A stretch of 64,000 nt of DNA from Dicaeum eximium (Eukaryota; Chordata; Aves; Passeriformes; Dicaeidae), in assembly GCA_013396995.1 (NCBI GenBank), contig VWZP01002599.1, positions 124,001-188,000 of the forward strand, read 5' to 3'. Under the pieces are notes generated by a model. The model did not search any database. It was given only the letters and a program-made list of their open reading frames with translations, and had not been told where the DNA came from. Shown in pieces: positions 1 to 12,100 of this stretch (its first letter is position 1; each line of letters opens with the position of its first letter). Both the position numbers and the translations under genes were made by a program.

Positions 1-1933
1 TAAAAAAGGTGAGGTACTCCAAACCAAAGGTGAACATTAAAAGATTCACATTATTATGCTGTCAGTTGTCAGGTTTTCAGCTAACTTCTCAGCATTAAAT
101 CTACCTTACTACTTTTACATCTCTTAAATTGGTGGCAGTGTTGGCTCCTCACAGAAGTGAGCCCAGCCAGTCTAGCAGGTTCAATTAGTTCTTGTTGAAA
201 TCAGTTTAGAATTGGTCTAATGCCAACTGGTTTGGAACTGCTATCCAAATGGCTTTACAGTTTATTTTCCCTTTTCATAAGGGGAAAGCCAGATCTACCA
301 GAGTGACAGGGACAAAAACATGGCTGGATCCACAAATGGAGTACTGAGTGGCACACGTGCTCTTCCTTTCTGGACAGTTTTGAGACTGTGTGGCTCCCAG
401 CGATGTAGAAAAGCCTCTGTATGCTCATGTGTGGCCGAGCAGGGTCTGCTGGCCCACGGTGCCAGCGGGGCAGTGTTGCAGCGCTGTGGCACTAAGCCAT
501 CTCAGACCACATCGCATCTGGATGAGATACGGGCAGCCTTTGCATCATCAGTGGATATGCTGAGCTGGGCAAATGGCCTCTGCTGACAGAGCAGCTCAAA
601 ATAGCCACATTTCCCCGGAGGCACAGTTTGTGAAATATAGTCTGGGAAATTTAGTCTTTCTGTCAAGCAGTTTCATTTTGTGTCTCCTTGACACCAACTT
701 TAATTTCCAAAACATGCAGCTAAGTGGCTGCTAAGTTATTAAAGCTACAACTAGGACAGTGGTAAAAAAATTAGATATCTATTTCAGTGTATGTTTAGTG
801 TCTTTAATTCCTAGACCTAAATCTTGTCACATTTTTTGAGGATATTTAGGAATCCAAAATGGACATAGGAAGTGGGTGGGATTTTCAAACCACCTAAGGG
901 GGTTATGCAGCAGACTTTTACTGAAATGATATGCAACATTCAAAGAAAAAAAGACATCTTATACTATGGGCAATGATATTACAATGAAATTTTCCAGGAT
1001 ATGGCTACAGGAAGGTTAGAGCATGGAATAACAAGCATTATATATGGGAAAAAAGTGGCAGCTGAGGTAATTTAAACTGGAATATGGTGAGACATGGATA
1101 AATAAAGTCATTATGGTGGATACTACTTTGGGATATAAGATCTGTTCCTGTTTCCTTGCCACTCCCAGTCTAGGAAAACAAAATTTTAGGAGTCCCACTA
1201 AACTCAGTGCCATACTGATTTGGGTTGAATTCAGCATTTAATTACTCTCCTTTGCTCTCAGCTCCCATTCAGACCTAGAAATATCAAGCAATAACTATCT
1301 TTAGTAAAATTAATCACAAGCATTTGGCTCACTAATGTCTTACTTTGGCTTCTGGATGTTCTAATTACTGAATCAAGTGTATTTTTACATAGGCGCAGAT
1401 TACATGATTAATCTTAGGTGTCTCAATAATTTTCATTTTTGAGATTACTCAAAATCAAACTTTTAAGTTGCAACTTCACCATATTTAAAAGCAGAAAGTA
1501 CAAGAAAGTTATTTTAGAATTTTAACATGATAGTCCTGCTGAATATAGTCTAAATTAATTCTTCAGCTAATTTGATTATGGTTTGACAAATTTTTAAACT
1601 TAGCAAATTCTTAGAACCAAATGTAACTTTAAGTATACTGCAGGGTAGGCAGATACTTAACCTAGACTTAACCTGCTGAGTTTTTATGAATCAAGTCTGA
1701 AGATTTGATTTGAGAGACTGGTGCTAGAGAAGACCTTGGATTGCTGAAGGCTAAATCTTGACTCTGGCACAAGCATTGCATTTACAGGAACTGTGTCTAT
1801 TGAATTTGACTCATAATAAGATTCATGGAATGGGAAAATAACTTCATATAATGCTTAAATGTGAACAGTACAAACATCCCTTAAAGCATTTCCCAGTACC
1901 AAAAGTCAAGGGCATTTCTGCCAGAAATGTGTC

Positions 1934-1939
1934 TTTATT
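1934..1939 (-). promoter_or_regulatory. Candidate SHC3 polyadenylation hexamer AATAAA
   Basis: TTTATT on the plus strand gives AATAAA in the SHC3 sense direction, about 1.1 kb after the stop codon. A T-rich segment (CTTGACTTTTGGT in the sense direction) follows about 30 bases on. In AT-rich sequence such hexamers arise by chance, so this is only a candidate; another lies at 261-266. Confidence 0.3.
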
Positions 1940-2042
1940 GTATGTGTGTTTTTTAAATTTGCTATTTAGAAACAGTATATTTCCAATACCTCTCACTTGC
2001 TGAAGGCCAAAATGAAGTTATGCTTTGGCAAGTAAATGCAAG

Positions 2043-2050
2043 TGACGTCA
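2043..2050. promoter_or_regulatory. Perfect CRE palindrome TGACGTCA
   Basis: The full eight-base CREB/ATF consensus is present about 1 kb downstream of the SHC3 stop codon. It contains a CpG in a CpG-poor region. Whether it is used is unknown. Confidence 0.3.
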
Positions 2051-3047
2051 TTTGCAAAACTGAGCACTGAGTTCAGGTAGTTTTTACTGCTTATAAGAAG
2101 AAAAGGTTTTTCAGATATGTCTTTGAACAGTCATGTTCATCTTGTATTAAGCCTATTAAACACAAGTTATTTGAACTTGTCTAATCAGTATGCAACATCT
2201 CGTTTGAGACTGTTAGTTCAAGGACACCTAGATCTTCACCATAAGCAGAGAACCACTTATAAATAACCTTTGCACTGAAAGTAAAAGATTGAAGTTACAG
2301 TATACTATTACAATATCATTAGAAAAATCAAAGCACACACCTCGTACACATAGAGATCACACCAAATCATTGCTAAAGATACAAATGTTTTGAACAGTAT
2401 CATATAAGAATTCAAACTTGACGTCAGAAAGATAAAATCCTTTTGATATCAGTGAGAGTGAATAATGCTTTTAAAAAATATTTTATGCTAAATTTCTGAG
2501 TTGGAATACTAGTTACTGAATTCAGATTCCTTCAATAGTTAACTAGCATAATCCACCTGTAATCCCCATAGTTGTGCTTCTTAGATAAAATCAGAAGTAA
2601 GATTTGTAATATTAAATTTCTCAAGAAATTGAGACTGCTGAATTCTATTTTTTTATCTGAACAATCACACTTGTCGTTTTTCTTTTGGTAAAAACACATG
2701 GCACAGAAGATAGTTTTATACTGTCAACAGACTGACTTGAAAAATATAAATATATCCTGTATTTATATATAATGTGTATATACACTATCAACATTCATAT
2801 TAGAGAATCTGAACAATTTTGTTGAAATTACTTTTAAGAAAGACTTTTGATGTGATTTAATTTCACATAAAGCATTGAAAATGTCCAAGTGGACCATATG
2901 AAATGGGGCTTCTTAAACTTCAATAAAACATACTTATGAAATGTATGTGAATGTGTGAGGGCTTTTTAATGTACATTTTCTTTTCAGATCTGCAATTTCT
3001 ACCAGTTATAGCTTGCAAGTTGCAGTAACTAAAAGAGTTATCTGGAG

Positions 3048-3176
3048 TCAGTGTTTTCTTTCAGCAGGCTGTTGCAGGCAGAGCTCACTCACTGAAGAAA
3101 CTATAGGCAAATTATTCTCAAGGTGATAGTTGATGAGATGACTTATGCTGTCAAAGACACGATCTTTTGTACGAAC
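3048..3176 (-). CDS. SHC3: SHC3 coding exon 12: SH2 C-terminal part and stop
   Basis: The 129-nt last coding exon follows a T-rich tract and TTGAAG|. It reads VRTKDRVFDSISHLINYHLE, then NNLPIVSSVSELCLQQPAER and KH, followed by TGA at 3050-3048. This is the end of the SHC SH2 domain with its family tail (SELCLQQPxERK). The exon runs straight into 3' UTR sequence. Confidence 0.97.
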   Translation of the reverse strand, partial: VRTKDRVFDSISHLINYHLENNLPIVSSVSELCLQQPAERKH

Positions 3177-6100
3177 CTTCAAAAAAAGGATGCAAGAAGA
3201 TAGATTAAAGAGTAAGATACTTTCCCCCTTAACTTCACACTAAAATTGTCTAAGAATAAAATGACAAAATCATATTTTAGAAACTGGTCCCTCTTCCATG
3301 AAAATTGGTGGAAATTTGGCGCTTATTCTGTGTGGCTTCTGTTTTCTCTCTCACTCCCCCTATTTTCACCAAATAGATATTTTGCATGCAATTCCATGGA
3401 CCAGCCTACTCTTATTACTCTTTCTGAATAGGTCTGCTTGAAAACTTCTGTTCATGATTTTGTTTCACTGTAAGTCAAATTTTTCTTCTTCAAAGGACCA
3501 CCTACTTCTTTGAGGTGTTTGCACCTTTTTAATTAGAAAGAGCTATCATGCCAGATATGTCAGAAAACAGCTTCTTTGTGCACCTCAGCATTTTTGTGCT
3601 TTTCTTAAGACCTTCTTCTTTCACTACTCAAAAATTCCCTTCCTAGAAAGTGATCCATCCACCATATGTGCTGGTTTTGTCCTATGTGGCACAATACATC
3701 CCTGTGCCTTAGGAACTGAAACACTTCAGGGCAGGAAAAATCATTTTTCTAGCCCACATAGGAGCCCTCTGTAGCAGCATCCTGCTGGTATACAATATTC
3801 CACCCATGACAGGAGGAAATTGATATTGCAGGACAAACCTAATCTATATTACAAAGCAATCTTTAATTATTTAGCCACATGTTCACAAAACATTTCCTTC
3901 CTATGTTTCAAATGAGTGAGGCATACAACTGCTACAGGCAGAGCACAGATCCACCTCAAGCAAGCATGTTGCACTAAAACTTTGTATAGGGCTGGCTCTC
4001 CTCTGCCTCAAGCAAACGCCTGTGAGCACTGTTCTGAGTAAGAAATGTCATCTATTTTCTTTGATCTAGTCTCAGGAAGAGAGAACAACTTGTGTTGAAC
4101 TTTCAAAAGTCATCTTACGCTGTGGTGGACACCTCTCCTGAAATAATTCAGTTTCAACATTAAATTCTGTAAAAATTCCCAGAAGCTTGACATAGTATAT
4201 CACAAGGAAACAAATAACTTTGGTGGCATATGATGCTTCTGCTTCCTGATCAGTCTACACGTAGTTATGTCACTGACAGAAACCAAAAGGCTCTCCCAAT
4301 TTCTGAAGCATTCTGCTTTGAAATGTCACTTTCTCTAAAATCAAACTATATTTTCAAAATGAACAGATATCTTTAAAAAACCACTAACTTTACTTATCTG
4401 TATTCTGAGATGTTCTTACTGTAAGTTAGACACTCTATCATCACCAGAGGTCTAATTCTACATGTAGAAAAATCGTGCAGTCTTCCATTTTAAGCATCCA
4501 TTATCTGAATGAGGGATCTCTTTTTCCTTTTTTTACTTTTTTGTTGGCTGGATGACAGCAGAAGCAACTGGACAGTTAACTCTGCTCTGAGAGCACACCC
4601 TTAAGACCTGTTACGTGTCACTGGGTACTGTGTGTGAAATTAATTTTCTGGCAACACTGGTGTGAATCAGTCTTCAAGAACAATCCCGCTGAGACCATGC
4701 AGATGAAATGCAAGCCACTGGCACGCTGTGGCGGCTGGCCACACACTGGCATTTTATTGATGATTCTCCACTTTGACAAGTTGCAAATAGGGCTGCTCAG
4801 AAGCTGTGTCAAGATCCCACAAATTGTACAGACAGCACAGCTGTCTGTAACTAACTACAGCTGCAGAAAATCATTGTTCTGGAACAGTGCCTCCTGAGTG
4901 AGGCATCTCAGAGCCATTTGGGCCATGATGATACAGCAGGCTGAGGGAAGGGATAGCTGCAGGTAACAAGCAGGTCCCTAACCAAGGAGGTCAGCAAATT
5001 AGAGATGCACTAGAGGCAGGGCAGCAAAGATAAGGGAGCCCCTCCAACCTGTACAGGAAGAAAATGCCCTGGAAGTCATTACAGGACCTGAGTATTCCAT
5101 GACAGTCAGCACTGCAGCACAGAGCAGGAGCTCTGTGGGAGGCATCATTCCTGCATTTCCCATGTCACACAGCTGTGTTTCCCTTGCAGTAGCCTGTAAC
5201 AGTTATTTGTGGGTTTATGCTGAAAAGGGAATTAGGCTACCTTGTTGCAGGTGTCACAAAACTGTTGGCAAATTTTAGCAAAGGAGGCTGCCCCTCAAGC
5301 TCCCCTGGGCTGGTGTATCCATCAAACCCCGGACTAGGCAGCTGGCACCTCAAAAGTGACACATCATTATTGGACCGGCCTCATGTGGCAAATGTAATTA
5401 ATTGCAAGAAGTATCATGGACGTTCCTCACTGCTGCCATATGGACTCTGCAGGACTGACATAACTCTGCCACAGCTTTTTCAGCTCAGATGCCAACAGGC
5501 CAGCTCCTTTATGGGAGTTTCTCGCTTACCTTGGGTCTGGTTATCTAAAGTTGTCCTTTATAAAGGAAAAGGAGTTGCCTACTTGCAGCTATCAGGAGCC
5601 AAGGGAAAAACTCATGAGAATTATTTCAATCTCTCTGAAGAGTTTATGCCTCCACAGAAGCAGGACAGGACAGCTACAGAAAACTAGAGCTGCCTTACCC
5701 CCTCTCTCTTGCTGTGGGGAAGGTCCCTTCATCAGCTGGGGGAGTGTTTGTGCAGCAAAGAGATGGAACAGGCTTACCCCAGTTCTCTCCTGGGCATACA
5801 TGCAGGAAAACACAGAGGGCCTGGTCCATATCCCAGGTAACAGAGATGCCAAGTGGAAATTGCCAGCATACAGGCTAGCCAAACCTCCTTCCTTTAGCAA
5901 GAGTGCTGAAGTGGCTCAGCTGCACTTTTGACCAAGACTGCACAGCAGTGGTTGAAGTGTGAACTTGCTTGGGAATCAGGTTCCTAAGGTTCTCTGCAAT
6001 GTGCAAAAATCATGTGCTAGGTCTTCTGCTAGGCATCAGGGACAGAATTAGAGATGTGATGGTACATCAGAGATATGAGGTGGTGCTTATGATAAGGTGT

Positions 6101-9100
6101 GAATAAGCTGTAAAGAAGACTAAAGGCATTTAGAGAAAATGAGTGGAGTCAGAAACCTCATCTATTAGTGAGGAGTCAGTGCTTACAGTTCCTTCTGGGT
6201 CCACCAAAAGAAGATGCTTGGCTTGTCCTTTGTGCATGCCTGTCAGCACATAGGAGCCAGGATTTGTGGTACTCTTCCTCACAAGGAAATCTCCACATTT
6301 CTTTAATAGCTGTTCTGCTTCTTTCCTGCTCATCTCTCCTTGATACCATGGCTCTGTACTCAGCTCTTCAGCTTCAGTCCGGGCAGCTGCTCTGGACAAA
6401 GGAGGACTGGTGCATCCTGTGGAGCTGGATTTCTTCAATATAGCCTCAGATGTTTGATTCTTGAGAGCATCTTCAAATGGTTCTTGTTATGGAAATAGAA
6501 ACAAGAGCAGGATCATTCAGAGGTAAATCATGTAGCCAAATAGTGATTTTCTGGTAATTTTAAACTGGATTTATTTTGCATTGCAACCGCTTCTCTTTAT
6601 GAAAAAAATGAGGGAATATACACTAATAGACTTACTGATTTATATAATATATTAAGACTGAGGAATATAATGTGCTTAAAATGTATGTTATGCACAGAAC
6701 AATACTGATAAAAGTCAGACTGAACCTTGGCAGGATCTTTTGAAAGGTACTGGTTTATTTCAGTAGTGGCTATTGTCAACAGCTGTATTTCTATTATCTT
6801 GTACCAGGCAAATCTTTCCTTCAGTCTTTCTAGGTATGTCAGACAGTTTAATTTCAAATAAATTGTGTAATAGGGGTACCTAATGTCATTATACTCATAT
6901 CTGGTCTCTGTTCAAACAACTTATTCATTTAAAAATTATCCATTACTGAGTCTCCAGCCCAAGGCTATGTCTAGTAGGGAACATTCACCCTCACCACTCA
7001 GCCTACTCCTAACCTCCATGCAGGAAGAGAACTTCGCAAAACAGACACAGGTTAACACATTTAACATCATTTGCCTAGTTAGAATCAGCCTTGGGGGAGC
7101 ATCTTTTAAACCTCAGCTAAGCCCTGAACTCAGTGCAATTGCAGAGTTGCGTGGAAAGAAGTGTCATTCTGGATCCCAACAGTCTTACAGAAATAGCAGA
7201 TATGTCATAGGATGCTTCGTTACATGTTGTACTGACCTCTTGGAAGCTATTTACTCTTGCAAGACCTTCATCTGGCCCACCAGTATGTATCAAAAAGAAA
7301 TATTGTTCTGTACCCCTAGGCTTGCAAAAGGACATCTGGAGAGCGGGACAGTGAAGCGATATGCTAGCTCTAAATAGATTGTTCAGATCTGAGGAGTACC
7401 TGTTTGCATGGGGCCACAGAGAGGCTAGTTTAGGTCAAGGAAATAGGGAAAATATTGTGCTGTTGCAGCTTATTGGTGTCCCAGCCAGTTATTAAAAGTA
7501 GCTTATAAATATCTTCACTATACCGCAGTCTGCACGAAGTCCAACGTATGTTTATCTCAGCAAACCATTATCTTAGGGCTAACTGGCACATTTTCTAATA
7601 CTACTTTTCTGTGGTGTTCCAATGGCTGATAACAGTTAACATCCCTGATTTCAAACAGCAGATTTTTCTCATTTCAGATCTAACTCTCTCAACTTTCTTC
7701 CCTCCTCCTTTCTTTCAATTAAACATCTCACTAAGCTGTGGAAATAGAGCCATATCTCAGCAAAAACATGCCAGGAAATTTTTTTTTTCCTATCCTAAGA
7801 TAACAGAAATGCAGATACTTATTTTATAAGTAATTTGTAGGCATCAACTGCTTTGTCTCACTGCCTTTTAATTATGTGAACTGAATTAAATAAAGCATGC
7901 ATAAGCAATTTATTTGAGGTAGGAAGAGTATAAAAAACCCAAGAAAAATCTCTGTGCATCAAATGCTTTCACTATTTCTTCACTTTATGTATCTTCTCAA
8001 GGCTGAAAAAAAATATGGCTGATGCTTAAGCTGTGGTTTTGCAGCTGTGGTGATGATCCTGATCTAGGAAAAGCTGCTTTCAAAGTTGGAACTGAAGGAT
8101 AGGACAGTAGGGCTACCCAGAGTAAGAGGTAAGTACTTTAATTTCCATGCTAGAATCCTTGTAGCACAAAGATTTTCATATATGCATTGACTTCCTCCTA
8201 ACATACTCAGAGGACAGGCTGAAGACAATTCTGCACCCATCCATACCTTCACCCTCCTTCACTTTCCTCTATGGCAAGCTTCCTGATTAATTTTTCTTCT
8301 GACATAACTGCCTGTGATGTTAAGGATAACAGGGACTGGAACTAACCTTAACTCAGATGTTATACAGATTAGCTTCAAGTTTTCAGTCACCCTTATTTTA
8401 GTTCAGTCCAATATGAAACTACAATGGATTCTAAAATTCACCATAATTACACCAGGAACACTAAATTTTGAAAACTAAGAAATGATTTTTTTTTTAAAAT
8501 ATAAAACTAATGCATAAACATATTTGGTCACTTATTAGAAGGGAAGTGAATAGGAAGGGAACTCACTCATGTCAAACAGATCCTTTCCTGGGCTGCTTGC
8601 TTCTGCTGTTCCACTGAAGGTACTTTCAGTATCTGCTTGAAGTGCCATTAGATCTTCTCTATTTATGTGCTGGGTGTTTACATATATTGGCAGCTCTGCT
8701 GGTGGTGCTATTTCTGGTTTCTCTTCTGACATACTACAAATATCCAAAGATCCTGGAAAAGTCAAGACTTTTTTTTTTTTGTGTAATCAACAGAACAGTT
8801 TTGACAATTATCATCACACCACATCACCACTGGTTTAAAATTTCCTGGATTGGGAGATGTAAAGTCAATAATTGATGGATGTAGTAGAAAAAGTGTTAAT
8901 TAATGGATTCAGAACTGTGTTTCAATGAGGGCATGGTGGGGCTATTTCCCAGGAGGAAAGGAAATATTTGTAAATAAAGACTGTAAATTTAAGAAATTAT
9001 ATTCTGTTGGGGAGTCATGAGAGGAGGAGAAGGTATAAAATCCTCAAATGTGTGCAGATTAACAATAGAGAATATATTCTGGCATTTGAACAAAAATGTC

Positions 9101-12100
9101 CCTCAAAACACAGTAAAGTTATCACATAAAGCTGGATGGGGTGAAATTTTATATGTTTTGAAATGACTTAAAATTCAAAGACAACAAAAGGAACATTATG
9201 CACTATTTGCTATTTGTTGAGTAGAGAGCAATGCTTCACATTTCAAATTAAACTTCTCACTTTAGGCTTTTCACTTGAAAATTCTATTCTGCGTACCCTA
9301 GTGGGTCAGATTTTCAGAACAGATCATGCAACAGACCCTTAAATATCTTGGGGTTTTAATATACAGAAAGTTAGAAAGCTGAAAGTCTGGTAATTCTATT
9401 TATGAACTTCTCTGCACTAGAAAATATTTCATGAATGTGTGCATTTAATATTTTATCCAGAGGTGGTTACCAAATTCTTTTCACTGGTATCAACACTAAA
9501 ACTAAGACAAAGGGAACCCATCAACCAAGTTCAGTTCATTGCCTTAAGACTTTGAGGCATCAGACTTTGACATGCTTTGCCCTGTAAGACCACGTGCAGT
9601 ATTACAGCTAAAAGTAGCAAAACTCACCTTGTTTAACAGGCCTGTGATGCCATTCTTCACTGAATTTTTCTCCCAAGTGATGGCTCTGATAATAAATTTG
9701 CTCTCCTCCCACTCCTGATGCAGACTAGAATGGACACATGTGCAATGAATTTTTCAACTGCCTTTAAAATGCTCAGACACGTTACAAGTGGCTCTGCCAA
9801 TTTCCTTGGATGTATTTTGTGTACCCTCACTCTTCCTTTTCAATTCATCATAATGTCAGAATATATATATCCCAAATACATTTGTTTAAGAGTAAGATAT
9901 TACCAGTGACCTCCAGGTGTTCTTCCCTGCTTTCTGGTTTCAGTGACCCCCATGATACCAAATGATGCATAATTTCTTTACTTTGTGCTCACACAATGAG
10001 TCTTGGCAACCTGTTACTGGGAGAAGTGATCCACAGAAACACACATGGGACCAGAAGACAGCCCCAGCACGCTTCACAGCACGAGCTGAAAGATGCACAT
10101 TGGTACCAGGGCATGCACTTGGGCACTGAGGGGAGGATGTTGGCTACAGACAGGACCCCTCTGGATTTAAGCAAAGTTTTGCTGGATCTGAAAACACCTC
10201 TGAGGGTGCTGCATTGATACTGCAGTCAAACTTTCGACAGGAGTGCTGGTAGAAATATTCAAGCTGACCTTAGTTCAACGTGAGATGGAAAACTTACCTG
10301 GGAACCTGGCTGAATACTGATCACTCCCAAGTCATTAACATAATGAACAGTTAGTAATGACTGCACTAGATTGTTTAAATGATTCTGCATTAAATCATTC
10401 CCAGTTAATGTGCACTGTTTGATACTCTCTAAAGCAGACACGGCTTCTGCAAATGTAGTAGCCCCCAGTGGATTTCTGTTCCTTGAACCTGGTTAATCTT
10501 TTAATACCATGAGGATTTCACCTCCTTTAATTTATTCTGAACCTGCCTAATGCATTGCCCCCTTGATCTGCAATGGCCATTCAGACGGAAACTGGCCACA
10601 CAGGAAGGGCTGTGAATTACAGAGAGTCCCAAGGTATCCACCATAAAACACATGTCTTTTAAAAATTTTGGATTAATCAGCAGGAGAGTAGAAATAAAAT
10701 TATACTGACCTGAGCTGTGTCTGCAGCAGTGGGAAGCGTTGTTTTGAGCCTGGCATCAAGGCATCCGCCAGGGGGAGGTATTTTATTTGGGATGTTGTTG
10801 TAATAGGGATGCTCTGTTGCCTCGTTATCTTCCTCCGTCCATGGGTCCTCAAAACTCTGCATCCTATAAGGAAGAGAGTGCTTTCTTTTGCCTCTCGCTT
10901 GAAAAGCACTTACAGACACTTTCAGCAGGTTAAGACTGCCTGTCAGGGCAGCATATTGTATGGACACTTCAGTTACCACTGTAAGTCAGGAAGCAATGAT
11001 GGATCATGCAGCAGATCTCTGTTTAGACAAACTGACATAAACTTCCTTTGCAATGGACCAAATTCTTTATGCTGAGTAGAGTATGTTTGAACTTGGCTTT
11101 AAAGACCATTATAAACTGCATTAACAAACAACTTGATCTAACCTTAAAATAGCACTTGTAATATTCTGACTTGATTGACTGACAAGGCTCTAAATCTTTG
11201 TCTTTAGTTATGATGCTCTATCACCAATGTAATTCTGCAAGAATCTTACAAAGTCAAGAGATCTGAATATAGTATGCTTCCAGGTTAGGATAGTAGCATT
11301 TTATGTTCCCTATATATCTGGTTTTGCTCTTTGATGTAAGAGATTACAGAGGGTACAAATTCACTAGGGTTTCTAGTAATGTTAGTAAGCACATAGCAAT
11401 CTATGTCTCTAAAGAAAACAGAATGCTATATCCCAGCCTTTTGAACATACAAGCAGAGTTTGTATCCTCCAGATATCAGTGCAGTCAAACCTTCCTGCCA
11501 TACATAACATTCCTAGAAACATCACCCTAATATGAGGAATACTGAAACATCATTAGTCATTTTGGAATCCCAGCAGTCTGACCTACTCCATCTAAACTGA
11601 CACAGCTGCTGTGGCAGTAATGAGGAAATGCCACAAATATCAACCATTCTTGGCTAATCCAACTCTGCCTACTAACTACAGCCCAAAACACATGATCATT
11701 TTAACATCATTGTGAAATCCATCTTTAGCCTATTTATATTGACTGTACTTCTTTCATGTTCTTTAGGTAAACAGTGTTTTGTTAATACAGCAGAAATATT
11801 TTTTAAGTATTCAAGTCATGTCTGTCCCCAGCAACACTGTCCACATTTTATCAAGTAAATTGAAAGCTAAAGAAGGTCCTTTAACTGTCTCTGCAATTGC
11901 ACTCACCTATCAGAGAAAGTAGGTGTCTTAGAGGGGCATTGCAAGTACTGCTTGAATCGAAGCTCAAATGCTTGCCCTATGGTGCTGATGACATCCTGGG
12001 CCAGGCCATCACAGCATTCCAGTATATGACAAGCTAAATGAAAAAGATTGACACATGCAAATCACTGTTTATGTCATGGTGGGATGCAATGACCTATGAC

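Larger units (their letters stand above)
1..3047 (-). other. SHC3: SHC3 3' UTR and/or downstream flank
   Basis: The sequence after the SHC3 stop has no coding region I can support. Mammalian SHC3 has a multi-kilobase 3' UTR, so much of this may be transcribed. Minus-strand AATAAA hexamers occur at 1934-1939 and 261-266. A patch at about 2740-2790 is nearly pure A/T, and a CRE palindrome lies at 2043-2050. Short ORFs here do not resemble any protein family known to me. The true polyadenylation site may lie outside the window. Confidence 0.6.

Noticed and set aside
3668..3700. TGTGCTGGTTTTG, possible second LTR start
   Set aside because: The similarity to the window-end LTR stops after about 13 bases.
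5217..5687. 156-codon plus-strand open frame in intron 11
   Set aside because: No recognisable domain, antisense to SHC3, and overlapped by other open frames on both strands; its length fits chance in a locally GC-richer stretch.
6168..6443. Plus-strand frame across the SH2 exon
   Set aside because: Antisense shadow of SHC3 exon 11.
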